From PALSA-693 sp963781155 (GTDB taxonomy: Bacteria > Actinomycetota > Acidimicrobiia > Acidimicrobiales > Palsa-688), in the NCBI GenBank assembly GCA_963781155.1, contig CAWAEC010000007.1, forward strand, positions 673,445 through 737,444: DNA of 64,000 nucleotides. The letters are read 5' to 3'. Below, piece after piece: positions 9,172 through 17,775 of the stretch. Under the pieces are notes generated by a model. The model worked only from the letters and a program-made list of their open reading frames with translations, was not told the DNA's origin and did no database searches. The translations under genes were made by a program, and so were the position numbers. Each line of letters starts with the position of its first letter. Within the stretch, counting starts at the first letter, position 1.

Positions 9172-11242
9172 CTAGGTGCCTGGTGTGAAAGGAGGGGTTT
9201 TTGAGGCTGATGTGACTCGGTTCATACGTCTGGGTTCCAGCTGTTCTGTTTTGAGTTGAACCGATGATGGGCCGGGGCGGTGATCGGTAGGCCCGAGGCT
9301 GGACCGGTGCGACACAGTGTGGCTTTCGTTTGGTGGTTCTGGGCGTTCATGGGATTGCCCAGGTGCCCTCGGGGCCGCCGCGGATGCCGACGACGGCGAG
9401 GCGGGCGAGGTTGTGGGCGGCGGCGAGCAGGTTGAAGTCGGCGTCTACCTTTTTGCGGCCACGCACTCGTGCTCGTCGGCCGCCGTGGCGGCGTCGCATC
9501 AGGTGCGCGAGTTTGCGTTCGACCTTAGGTCGGGTCTGTCGGTAGTCGTTACGCCATTTCGGGTCGTTGGCCTGGGTGCGGGCTTCGGCCAGGAGGGCTT
9601 CGTGGCGGCCCACCTGGATCGTCCGTCCCTGAGCTGCGGTGGTGCAGTCGGATCGCAGCGGGCAGGTGGCACAAGCCGATTCGAAGTAGGCGATGCCATC
9701 ACCGGATTTGTTCCGTCGGATCGTGACCTCCTCGCCGGCGGGGCAGGTGACACTGTCGGCGTCGAGGTCGATGTAGAAGTGGGCTTTGCTGTAACGCCCG
9801 CCGGGAGCGGCCGGTGGCTGGGTCTTGCAGCGGTTGTCGATACCGGCTCGGGCCAGATGGTCCAAGAACTCCCCGCTGCCATACGCCGCGTCCCCATAGA
9901 CCCTCGGGCGGTCCTGGCGGGACCGGCGGCTCTGACGGCGAGCCGCCCCGTTGGCCCGCCGGGCGGCGGCCCGGGCAGCCCGGGCGACCTGGGCGGAGGC
10001 CTTGCCAGCTCGCCGCCGGTTGGCCTTGCGGGCGCCTTTGTTGACGCCGGCCAGCTCAGGTCTGGCAGCAGGCTTGCCTGCCCTGCTGTCGCTGACAGCG
10101 ACATCAGCGCTTCGGGACCCGTCACCGCCGCTGCCATCGTCGCTGTCCCCACCGGTGAGATCATCGATCAGATCCGCCGCCACCGCGGCATCCCCGGCAT
10201 TGGCCGCGGACACCTCGGTGTCGGTGATGATCTCCGAGTCGGGATCCAACGCGATACTGCCCTTGTAGCCGTCGAAGCCCCGGGCCGAGGTCTTATGCCC
10301 GTGGTGGGCGTCGGGATCCACGGTGGAGATCACCCGATCGTGGGCCACCCGCCGGGCGATACGAAACACCCCGTCGTCGCCGTGCTCCAGGTCCTGGCCC
10401 AAGACCGTGGCCAACAACTTGGCCCCATCGGCCACCGGGCCTTCCAGCAGCTGGCTGTCCAGATAGGCCAACATGGCGTAGCCGTCTGCGGCGCGCGGGT
10501 GGATCAGCTCCTCCCTGGCCGCCTTGTCGTCCCAATCGATCTGCGGCTTGGCCGAGTTCGCATAATCATCACCGCTGGTGATCAACCCCCGCAGCCGGCC
10601 CTCCAGCACACGGTCGGCCACCTTGAACAAACCCCGGATGGCCGAGCGCATCAAGGTGACGGTGTCCATCGTGGCCACCGCGTCATACAGCGGGGTGGAA
10701 TCCAGCACCCGCCTAGCCCCCACCAGACCGGCCGAGCCGGCCACCTCCACGCTGCGGTCGAAGATCCTCCTCTTATCCGAAGACCTATCCAGCCGGGCCC
10801 GGAAATCCACCAGCACCGTATGAGCGAAACTGCCCCACCCGCCACAGTCATAGCTACCCACCCCTGCCGCGTAACGCCAGCGGGCATCGAAACTGTAACG
10901 CTCCACCGCCTCCCGATCCGACAACCCCTCCAGGCGCTGCAGGACCATCACCGTCGCCACCACCGACGGTGGGACACCCCGACGGCCCTTCACCGAGAAC
11001 AGATCGGCGAACATCTCGTCCGGGAACAGCCGGTCCCGCTCGCGGTGCAACAGCGCGTAAATGGAGTTCTCCGCCAGCGCCTCGTCGCAGAAACGATCCA
11101 TGTCATTGAGAACACTGGGCTGGCGACCGGCCACCCCCAGGCTCACCGCTCACCCCGCAACCAGAATCCCATGCCTGTGATTCTCGCCGATCCCGGCCGC
11201 CAACACGAGCATCCACGCCCGCGAAAGACACCACCCACCTAG
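9172..11242 (-). mobile_element. IS1182-family insertion sequence
   Basis: The outer ends match as imperfect inverted repeats: ctaggtgcctggtgt at 9,172-9,186 against the reverse complement ctaggtgggtggtgt ending at 11,242. The terminal ctag at both ends is palindromic and could be a 4-bp target duplication. One transposase gene is inside. Bases 11,243-11,459 to its right show no recognisable gene. Confidence 0.75.
9347..11146 (-). CDS. IS1182-family transposase
   Basis: 599-aa DDE transposase. The N-terminal DUF772-like region (FPDEMFADLFSVKGRRGVPP, then LQRLEGLSDREAVERYSFD) is followed by the catalytic core with DSTPLYD and YGDAAYGSGEFLDHL as Asp sites and RPKVERKLAHLMRRRHGGR as the Glu helix. 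A cysteine cluster (CATCPLRSDCT) is typical of the family. A long low-complexity Ala/Arg/Asp insert (about residues 320-395) separates the two Asp regions. The frame is intact. Confidence 0.92.
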   Translation of the reverse strand: MSLGVAGRQPSVLNDMDRFCDEALAENSIYALLHRERDRLFPDEMFADLFSVKGRRGVPPSVVATVMVLQRLEGLSDREAVERYSFDARWRYAAGVGSYDCGGWGSFAHTVLVDFRARLDRSSDKRRIFDRSVEVAGSAGLVGARRVLDSTPLYDAVATMDTVTLMRSAIRGLFKVADRVLEGRLRGLITSGDDYANSAKPQIDWDDKAAREELIHPRAADGYAMLAYLDSQLLEGPVADGAKLLATVLGQDLEHGDDGVFRIARRVAHDRVISTVDPDAHHGHKTSARGFDGYKGSIALDPDSEIITDTEVSAANAGDAAVAADLIDDLTGGDSDDGSGGDGSRSADVAVSDSRAGKPAARPELAGVNKGARKANRRRAGKASAQVARAARAAARRANGAARRQSRRSRQDRPRVYGDAAYGSGEFLDHLARAGIDNRCKTQPPAAPGGRYSKAHFYIDLDADSVTCPAGEEVTIRRNKSGDGIAYFESACATCPLRSDCTTAAQGRTIQVGRHEALLAEARTQANDPKWRNDYRQTRPKVERKLAHLMRRRHGGRRARVRGRKKVDADFNLLAAAHNLARLAVVGIRGGPEGTWAIP

Positions 11243-11459
11243 ATCTCGACGAACCCGCTGTAGAGGTCATCGGGGATGACGGTTTCATCGCGGAGGTGTC
11301 GTTGGCGACGGGACGAGCGACGATCGCGTCGTGCCACTGGACCTTTCTACCGTGAGAGGCGAGATCACGCCAGATCGCCGCTTCCCGAGCACTTGAGGGG
11401 GTTGGATGGTCCGTTGTTATGTGCGCCCGCGAAACGGCGGTACAGGGCGCGGAAGCTGG

Positions 11460-12659
11460 CTATCGAAGTGGCCTGAATGCTGCGCGGATCTCAGTCGCGA
11501 ACAGCTCGGGCTCCTCCCAGGCGGCGAAGTGTCCGCCCTTATCCACCTCGTTGAAGTAGATGACATTGGGGTACGCCTTCTCGACCCAGCTGCGCGGGGT
11601 CCGCCAGATCTCTCCGGGAAACGTGGTGAAGCCGACCGGAATCGAAACGGGCGTCGGAGCCTGCCCGGCAGCGCGAGCGGTTTCTTGTCCTTCCTCCCAG
11701 TACGAGCGGGCCGCCGAGGCACCGGTGCCCGTCAGCCAGTACAAAGTGATGTTGTCAAGGAGGTTGTCCCGGGTGAGATTGCCCGAGGGCTTCCCATCGA
11801 CAAAAGCGCGGGCGATCTTGTAGTAGGCGTCGGTATCGTGGTCGAGCATCCAGGCGGCCAGGGCGATGGGTGAATCCAAGAGCGCATAGCCGATCGTCTC
11901 GGGGCGTGTCGCCTGCTCCACGAAGTAGCCCGTTCCGGTCGCGTGGAATGTTGCCAGCTCGTCGAGCGCGGCTTGTTCTTCGCTGGAGGGGGGCGATCCG
12001 CTCAGGGCCTCGGCGTCGCCCAGCGCCGGCGTGAGCAGGTTGGTATGGATACCGATCAGCCCGTCGAGCCCCAGACGGCCCATGGCGTCGGTGACCTGGG
12101 AGCCCACGTCGCCGCCCTGCGCCACGTAGCGGGCGTAGCCGAGGCGGCGCATCAGTTCGTCCCACGCCCGTCCGATGCGGATCGGGCCCCAGCCGAGTTC
12201 GGTCGGTTCGCCCGAGAAGCCGTAGCCGGGGATGGAAGGCAGCACGAGGTGGAACGCGTCCTCGGCGCGTCCGCCGTGCCTCGTCGGGTCGGCGAGCGGG
12301 CCGATGGTCTCGAGTAGTTCGACGACCGAGCCCGGCCAGCCGTGCGTCATGATCAACGGCAAGGCGTTTTCGTGCGCCGACTCCACATGGATGAAGTGGA
12401 CGTCGACCCCGTCGATCTCTGTCTTGAACTGCGGCAGCGCGTTCAGCCTCGCCGAGCACCGGCGCATGTCGTAATCGGATGTCCAGTAGCGAGCGACTTC
12501 CAGGATCGCCTCCAGCTGTACGCCCTGCGATCTATCCGTTACGAGCTCGCGGCTGGGCCATCGGGTCGCCACGATGCGGCGGCGCAGTTCGTTCAGATCC
12601 TCGTCCGAGAAGCCGACTCGGAATGGCCGGATATCAGTGGTCGTTGGCTTGGCGTCCAT
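11460..12659 (-). CDS. epoxide hydrolase (second, divergent copy)
   Basis: 399-aa EHN plus alpha/beta-hydrolase protein. The EHN region is FSDEDLNELRRRIVATRWPS, the oxyanion segment HGWPGSVVELLE, the nucleophile elbow QGGDVGSQ with catalytic Asp, the lid tyrosine region YALLDSPIALAAWM, and the catalytic-His segment DKGGHFAAWEEP. ATG 12,659 follows a clear gaggaga ribosome-binding site, so the longer open frame is not used. It is divergent from the MDR oxidoreductase gene, with about 185 bases between them that must hold both promoters. The epoxide substrate is unknown. Confidence 0.9.
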   Translation of the reverse strand: MDAKPTTTDIRPFRVGFSDEDLNELRRRIVATRWPSRELVTDRSQGVQLEAILEVARYWTSDYDMRRCSARLNALPQFKTEIDGVDVHFIHVESAHENALPLIMTHGWPGSVVELLETIGPLADPTRHGGRAEDAFHLVLPSIPGYGFSGEPTELGWGPIRIGRAWDELMRRLGYARYVAQGGDVGSQVTDAMGRLGLDGLIGIHTNLLTPALGDAEALSGSPPSSEEQAALDELATFHATGTGYFVEQATRPETIGYALLDSPIALAAWMLDHDTDAYYKIARAFVDGKPSGNLTRDNLLDNITLYWLTGTGASAARSYWEEGQETARAAGQAPTPVSIPVGFTTFPGEIWRTPRSWVEKAYPNVIYFNEVDKGGHFAAWEEPELFATEIRAAFRPLR

Positions 12660-12845
12660 GGTCGTCTCCTCTACGTGAGGCCGTGGGTCAACATTAAGGT
12701 AAGGAAGGATGGCGCTAGATCGGATCCTCTTCATCGCGTAGTCGTCATGACCGCGAACGCGTAATCCGGTGCGACATTCTGGCCGCCGAGCTGGAGATGC
12801 CGCGTCGGCGGAGACCGAGCGGTTGCCGCTCGGTACCATCCGGCC

Positions 12846-13790
12846 ATGACAGGAGCGGGCATCGAGGCCTTTTCGGCCGAGGTCGAGCCGATCGAGTTAG
12901 CGGAGCCTGCCGCTATCGAGGATGATGAGTTGTGGATCGAGGTCCGGGCTGCCGGGGTGGGCAATTGGGATGATATCGCCCGGGTGGGCGGATGGGATCT
13001 GGGACGACTGCCGCCGATGGCGCTGGGAGTTGAAGCGGCTGGTGTGGTCAGCGGGGTCGGTCAGGACGCGGGATCGTTCAAACTCGGTGACCGCCTGGTG
13101 GCCCAGTCGGCGCCGTTTCGCTATCAGGGCGCCTGGGCGGAACAGTTCGTCGTCCCTGCCTCGGCCGCCGCTGTCCTGCCACCGACGGTGCCCTTTGAGA
13201 CGGCCGGCGGGTTTCCGGTTCCGGCCCTCACTGCCAACCAGGCGCTACGCGATGGAATAGCGATATCCGATGGCGAGGTGGTCCTCGTCAACGGCGCTGG
13301 CGGAGTCACCGGAAACCTGCTGGTGCAGCTGGCAGCACAGTCGGGCGCACGAGTGATCGCCACGGCAAGCGGCCACAGCGCTCGACGGGCGCAACAGTCT
13401 GGCGCTGCCGTCGTCGTCGACTACCACTCGCCAGATTGGTTCGCCCAGATTCGAGCTGCGACCGGCGGCCACGGCGTGGACGGCGCGGTCAACGCGGTTC
13501 CCGGTCAGGCGGGTGTGGTGTTGGAGCTGGTCCGCGACGGCGGCAGGCTGGCCACCATCACCTCTGATCCGCCTCCTACTGTCCGCGGCGTCGAGGTCCA
13601 GCAGATCTACGTGTCGCCAGACGGAGCCGAGCTTAAAGCGCTGGTGGCCCGGCTCGCCTCCGCAGCGATCAACCTGGCCGTGACCGCGGTCTACCCCCTA
13701 ACGGCGGCGGCAGCCGCATTAGACCACGTGCGGCGCGGCAGCGCAGGCGGGACGGTGGTACTTCGCATCAATGGTGCAGACGCCGAATAG
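12846..13790 (+). CDS. MDR-family NADPH:quinone-oxidoreductase-like protein
   Basis: 314-aa zinc-free medium-chain dehydrogenase/reductase. The N-terminal GroES-like domain (DELWIEVRAAGVGNWDDIA) is followed by a Rossmann domain with the nucleotide-binding segment VLVNGAGGVTGNLLVQLAAQ and the typical ASGHSARRAQQSGA region. It lacks the structural-zinc cysteines. It probably reduces quinones or enones with NADPH. Being divergent from an epoxide hydrolase, with an SDR relic downstream, it suggests a small-molecule detoxification or degradation locus, which is an inference from context. Confidence 0.85.
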   Translation: MTGAGIEAFSAEVEPIELAEPAAIEDDELWIEVRAAGVGNWDDIARVGGWDLGRLPPMALGVEAAGVVSGVGQDAGSFKLGDRLVAQSAPFRYQGAWAEQFVVPASAAAVLPPTVPFETAGGFPVPALTANQALRDGIAISDGEVVLVNGAGGVTGNLLVQLAAQSGARVIATASGHSARRAQQSGAAVVVDYHSPDWFAQIRAATGGHGVDGAVNAVPGQAGVVLELVRDGGRLATITSDPPPTVRGVEVQQIYVSPDGAELKALVARLASAAINLAVTAVYPLTAAAAALDHVRRGSAGGTVVLRINGADAE

Positions 13791-14077
13791 CAGCCAGCAT
13801 GACCCAACCTGTTTCACTGGACCCGGCGAGTGGCCAAGCGGATGACACCGCGCCCGATTGTCTCATCTGCGCTTCGAGCCAAAAATGGCCGGCAGGTCCA
13901 AGGCCGATGCATATCGACGGATCCTGCGCTGGGGCGGGTCTCAAGGCAGAGCGCAGAGCAAGCGCCCATATTGTTCGGGGAGGCTGTCCCCGAATCCCGC
14001 GGACGGACTGTGGCCTAACGCCGGCTTGGTGAGACACTCCGGTGCTTCGGCAACGTACCCAGATTCCTCCGTGCCGG

Positions 14078-14199
14078 TCAGCCGGCGGTGAGTCCGCCGT
14101 CAACGCTGAAGACTGCCCCGGTGACATGTCGGGTATCGTCGGACAGGAGATGAACAGCCATCGAGGCGACTTCCTCGTAAGCCTCCTTCCGCCAGCTTG
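14078..14199 (-). pseudogene. 3' end of a short-chain dehydrogenase (SDR) gene
   Basis: The minus strand reads EAYEEVASMAVHLLSDDTRH, then VTGAVFSVDGGLTAG and a stop at 14,078. This is the usual SDR C-terminus with its GxxxxVDGG ending. Nothing upstream continues it, so only about 40 codons survive. Bases 13,791-14,077 between the MDR gene and this relic show nothing recognisable. Confidence 0.75.
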
Positions 14200-14241
14200 A
14201 AGTCAGCCCGAGCTTGGTGGGCGGACTGACTAGGCTGGGTG

Positions 14242-14335
14242 TTGGTCGCGACTGGCGTGTTCGGGTGGAGTACCACCGGGGAGCGGCCCCTCCACGGGAG
14301 TGTTCGTGGCGGTCGAGCCGGGCGCCTGGGCGAGA
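14242..14335 (+). promoter_or_regulatory. ZTP riboswitch (pfl motif) of glyA
   Basis: The leader contains the conserved pfl blocks in order: ggtcgcgactggcg (14,244-14,257), accaccggggagcg (14,272-14,285), a variable hairpin, then the pseudoknot strand gccgggcgcctgggcg (14,317-14,332). The glyA start lies about 30 bases downstream. ZTP riboswitches sense the folate-stress alarmone ZTP/ZMP and turn on one-carbon genes, and glyA is a classic target. A glyA leader with these blocks makes the call strong. Confidence 0.85.
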
Positions 14336-14360
14336 ACATCACATCGCCTGGGAGGGACCC

Positions 14361-15794
14361 GTGCCTGATAGCCCGTCGACCATCGCTTACCGTTCGGCTT
14401 TGGAGGTCATTGCCGCCAGCGAGCCTGATATCGCGGCGGCCATCGTCGACGAGCTGGGCGCGCAGCGCCGCCAGCTGAAGTTGATCGCCTCGGAGAACTA
14501 CGCGTCACCGGCGGTCCTTTTGGCCATGGGCAACTGGCTGTCGGACAAGTACGCCGAGGGGATACCCGGCCGGCGGATGTACGCCGGCTGCGAGGTGGTG
14601 GATCGGATAGAGACCCTCGCCGCTGAAAACGCCCGGGCCCTCTTCGGCACCCCGTTCGCCTATGTGCAGCCCCATTCGGGCATCGACGCCAACCTGGTCG
14701 CCTACTGGGCCATCCTGGCCCGCCGGGTCGAGCGTCCCTTCCTAGACGCGGCCGGGGTCGGGCACGTCAACGACCTAGACGGCCGCGCCTGGGCGGAGTT
14801 GCGGCGCCAGTTCGGCGAGCAGCGGATGCTGGGCATGTCGTTGGACGCGGGTGGCCATCTGACCCATGGTTTCCGGCCCAACATCTCGGGCAAGATGTTC
14901 GACCAGTCCAGCTACGGCGTCGACCCTGTCACCGGACGGCTGAATTACGACCACATCGCCACCCTGGCCCGCCAGGTTCGCCCGTTGATCTTGGTGGCCG
15001 GATATTCGGCCTACCCCCGTCGCATCGATTTTGCTCGTCTGGCCCAGATCGCCGCCGATGTGGACGCCACCTTCATGGTGGACATGGCCCATTTCGCTGG
15101 CCTGGTGGCGGGCAAGGTCTTTATCGGGGACTACGACCCGGTCCCCCACGCCGATGTGGTCACCACCACCACGCATAAGTCCCTGCGCGGCCCTCGGGGC
15201 GGCATGGTCCTATCCAAATCCGACTACGCCGAATACGTCGAGAAGGGCTGTCCCATGGTGCTCGGTGGCCCCCTAGCCCACGTCATGGCGGCCAAGGCGG
15301 TCGCGTTGGCCGAGGCCCGCCGCCCCGACTTCGCCAGCTACGCCCAGGCCATCGTCGATAACGCCCAAGCCCTGGCCGAGGCCCTCATCCGTCGCCGGGT
15401 TCGAGTGCTCACCGGTGGCACCGACAACCATCTGGTGATCATCGACGTGGCCTCGTCCTACGGGTTGACCGGCCGCCAGGCCGAGTCCGCTCTGCTCGAC
15501 GCCGGGGTGGTCACCAATCGCAACTCCATCCCGGCCGACCCCAACGGGGCGTGGTACACCTCCGGGATACGTCTGGGCACCCCAGCCCTGACCACCCTCG
15601 GCCTGGGCCCGGCCGAGATGGACCAGGTCGCCGACATCATCGCGGCCACCCTTACTGCCACCTCACCGGCCTGCGCGCCGTCGGGGCCGTCCAGAGCCCA
15701 CTACATCCTTGACGACGCCACCGGCGAGACGGGCCGGCGCCGTAGCGCCGAATTGCTCGACCAGTTCCCCCTCTACCCTCAGATACAGCTATAG
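14361..15794 (+). CDS. glyA: serine hydroxymethyltransferase
   Basis: PLP enzyme that interconverts serine and glycine with tetrahydrofolate and feeds one-carbon units to purine and thymidylate synthesis. GTG 14,361 follows ggaggga. Key segments are LKLIASENYASPAVL near the N-terminus, the PLP-Lys block TTTHKSLRGPRGG, and the C-terminal SGIRLGTPALTTLG. At 477 aa it is longer than the usual 415-430, with extra sequence in the middle (around DLDGRAWAELRRQFGEQRML) as in a long actinobacterial subtype. It is single-gene, controlled by the riboswitch just upstream. Confidence 0.95.
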   Translation: MPDSPSTIAYRSALEVIAASEPDIAAAIVDELGAQRRQLKLIASENYASPAVLLAMGNWLSDKYAEGIPGRRMYAGCEVVDRIETLAAENARALFGTPFAYVQPHSGIDANLVAYWAILARRVERPFLDAAGVGHVNDLDGRAWAELRRQFGEQRMLGMSLDAGGHLTHGFRPNISGKMFDQSSYGVDPVTGRLNYDHIATLARQVRPLILVAGYSAYPRRIDFARLAQIAADVDATFMVDMAHFAGLVAGKVFIGDYDPVPHADVVTTTTHKSLRGPRGGMVLSKSDYAEYVEKGCPMVLGGPLAHVMAAKAVALAEARRPDFASYAQAIVDNAQALAEALIRRRVRVLTGGTDNHLVIIDVASSYGLTGRQAESALLDAGVVTNRNSIPADPNGAWYTSGIRLGTPALTTLGLGPAEMDQVADIIAATLTATSPACAPSGPSRAHYILDDATGETGRRRSAELLDQFPLYPQIQL

Positions 15795-15837
15795 GGCTCC
15801 GGGCAAAGACAACGTCCAAATATCCGCGCCTCCCCAT

Positions 15838-15868
15838 AACCTCCAACCGCCGGGTTGGAGGCGGTTAT
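15838..15868. terminator. Hairpin between converging glyA and the ABC permease gene
   Basis: cctccaacc and ggttggagg pair around a four-base loop, with outer bases (ataac / ggttat) extending the match. It lies between two converging genes and has no T-run. A bidirectional terminator is the likely role. Confidence 0.55.
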
Positions 15869-15922
15869 CCCAAGCCTCATGTTGCTCGAGGGAGTTAGCG
15901 CATTGGGTAGCGGAAGGTCTGG

Positions 15923-16768
15923 TTAGAGCTCCCGCTCTTGGAAGCTCACGAGGCCGGCCCCGAGCACGAGGGCGAACCAGGCGGCCACCCACAGCAGGTA
16001 GACCCAGGTCGGTCCGGAGGTGACGAAAAAGGGATTGGTCTCGTGACCGTTGGACAGTTGGAGCGAGATAACCGAGGGTCGTTCCAGGGCGTAGATGGCT
16101 CCGTGCCAGAGCCCGTCGGTCGGCAGGAGGATGCGACCGATGGTGCCAAGGGTGCGAAGGGTGGGAAGGTTGAAGGTGGATCCGAGGGAGCCGACGACGC
16201 CGGCCAGCCAGGCCGCGCCGAAGAGGGCGATGCAGAGCACGCCCGCGGCCAGGCTCGACATGCGGGTGCTCAACAGCAGGGCCAGGGCCAGCAGGAGCAG
16301 GCCCTCGGCGTAGATGTAGACGACGACGAGGGCCGGGTTGACCGGGAGGTAGCCGCTGACCCAGTCGACCGTTGCCATTTCGAGCACCGAGACGGCGACG
16401 GCGTACGCTCCGAGGACGGCCGCCAGGCCTAGCAACTTGCCGAGCAGCACCTCGCTGCGGCGGATGGGGCGTGTGACCACGGTCATCAAGACGCCGGATT
16501 CGATCTCTGACGCCACCGCGGGCGAACCGATCGCGGAGGCGCTGAGCGCCACGACGAAGCTGAACATGAACATGAACAAGACGAGCGCCTGGGGGACGGC
16601 CACGGTCGTCTCACCGGATGTGAGGTTCGACGAGCTGCTGAGCCGGTCGAATCCCCAGGCGCTCAGCCCGATGAGTGCCACACTGACGACGGCCAGGGCG
16701 AGCAGAAGGCGGCGGCGGGCCGCTTCGCGGATGGTCAGGGCGGCGATGGTGAGGGCGGGATATCTCAC
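15923..16768 (-). CDS. ABC transporter permease (ABC-2 type)
   Basis: 281-aa integral membrane protein with about six hydrophobic spans; the first runs through RLLLALAVVSVALIGLSAWG and the last ends before the final FQEREL. The conserved segment EIESGVLMTVVTRPIRRSEV is the usual cytoplasmic coupling region of ABC-2 permeases. The GTG start overlaps the stop of the ATPase gene by four bases (GTGA), so the two are translationally coupled. It is last in the sigma/anti-sigma/ABC operon. Confidence 0.88.
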   Translation of the reverse strand: MRYPALTIAALTIREAARRRLLLALAVVSVALIGLSAWGFDRLSSSSNLTSGETTVAVPQALVLFMFMFSFVVALSASAIGSPAVASEIESGVLMTVVTRPIRRSEVLLGKLLGLAAVLGAYAVAVSVLEMATVDWVSGYLPVNPALVVVYIYAEGLLLLALALLLSTRMSSLAAGVLCIALFGAAWLAGVVGSLGSTFNLPTLRTLGTIGRILLPTDGLWHGAIYALERPSVISLQLSNGHETNPFFVTSGPTWVYLLWVAAWFALVLGAGLVSFQEREL

Positions 16769-17775
16769 GTCTCCTCCAGCAGCTCCAAGAAGCGGTCTTC
16801 GAGGCTCTGATGCTCCGGTATCACCGCGTCGACTCGGCCGCCGCAGGCGACGATCCGGGCCACCAGGTCCGCCACCCGGCCCGGCTGGATCCCCTCCACG
16901 ACCGTCCACTCTCCCTCGCCGCGCCACGTACCGTAGCCATTTAGAGCGTCCGTCCAGCAGGCGTCGGGTGAGGTCACTTTCAGCCGGAGCCGGGCGTGGG
17001 TGCCGATGACTTCGGCGAGGGTGCCGGTGGCCACGGTTTCGCCCTTGTCGACTACGGCGACGCGGTCGCAGACCTGCTGGGCTTCTTCGAGGAGGTGGGT
17101 GTTCAAAAAGACGGTTGCGCCGCGGCTGCGCAGGTCGCGGGTGATTTGCCTGACGTGGTGGCGGCCGATCGGGTCCAGGGCGCTGGTCGGCTCGTCCAGC
17201 ACCACCAGAGCGGGCTCGCCGAGCAGCGCCACGCCTAGACCGAGTCGCTGCTGCATGCCCTTCGAAAAGGCCGCCACTTTGTCCGAAGCCCGGTCGCTCA
17301 GACCGACGGTGTGCAACGAGTCGGTGATGATCGTGTCCCAGGACGGTTTGGGCAGTTGCAGAAGCCGGCAGTGCAGCGTCAGAACCTCTCGGGCCGTGAG
17401 CCACGGCTGAAAGCGGAACAGTTCCGGCAGGTAGCCGACCTTCCTGCGGGTCTCGCGATCGCCTATCGGCGCCCCTAGCACCATCCCCTCACCGCCGGTC
17501 GGCTTCACCAGGCCGAGCAGCATCTTCACCATGGTCGTCTTGCCGGCCCCGTTGGGTCCGAGGAAGCCGAAGATCTCGCCTCGCCCCACCGTGAGAGACA
17601 GCCCCTTGACCGCCACCGTCTTGCCGTATCGCTTGCCGAGCCCGACCGTGTAGATGGCAGGTGACGCGGAGCGGGCGGCCGGTGGGGGGCCGGGCTCGAG
17701 GAGGGTTGCGACCCGGGGCGGAGGGGTCCAGCCGGGGAGGCTGCTCCCCGGTTCAGGGGAGCTGGTTTGCCACAT
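16765..17775 (-). CDS. ABC transporter ATP-binding protein
   Basis: Walker A GPNGAGKTTMVKMLLG, signature FSKGMQQRLGLG, Walker B LVVLDEPTSALDP and switch His NTHLLEEAQQV are all present, followed by a C-terminal domain of about 100 residues as in exporter ATPases. I place the start at ATG 17,775, which overlaps the anti-sigma gene end by 23 bases. The about 45 residues before the ABC core are Pro/Ser-rich and the true start could be a little later. Its partner is the permease immediately downstream. Confidence 0.88.
   Translation of the reverse strand: MWQTSSPEPGSSLPGWTPPPRVATLLEPGPPPAARSASPAIYTVGLGKRYGKTVAVKGLSLTVGRGEIFGFLGPNGAGKTTMVKMLLGLVKPTGGEGMVLGAPIGDRETRRKVGYLPELFRFQPWLTAREVLTLHCRLLQLPKPSWDTIITDSLHTVGLSDRASDKVAAFSKGMQQRLGLGVALLGEPALVVLDEPTSALDPIGRHHVRQITRDLRSRGATVFLNTHLLEEAQQVCDRVAVVDKGETVATGTLAEVIGTHARLRLKVTSPDACWTDALNGYGTWRGEGEWTVVEGIQPGRVADLVARIVACGGRVDAVIPEHQSLEDRFLELLEET

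Noticed and set aside
9317..11242. A 641-codon plus-strand open frame
   Set aside because: Antisense shadow of the IS1182 transposase in GC-rich DNA.
11243..11459. Minus-strand peptide ending PDDLYSGFVEI next to IS1182
   Set aside because: It looks like a possible protein C-terminus but is too short to assign and has no upstream continuation in frame.
14214..14360. Longer glyA start upstream of GTG 14,361
   Set aside because: That stretch is the ZTP riboswitch; translating it would need to read through structured RNA, and ggaggga precedes GTG 14,361.
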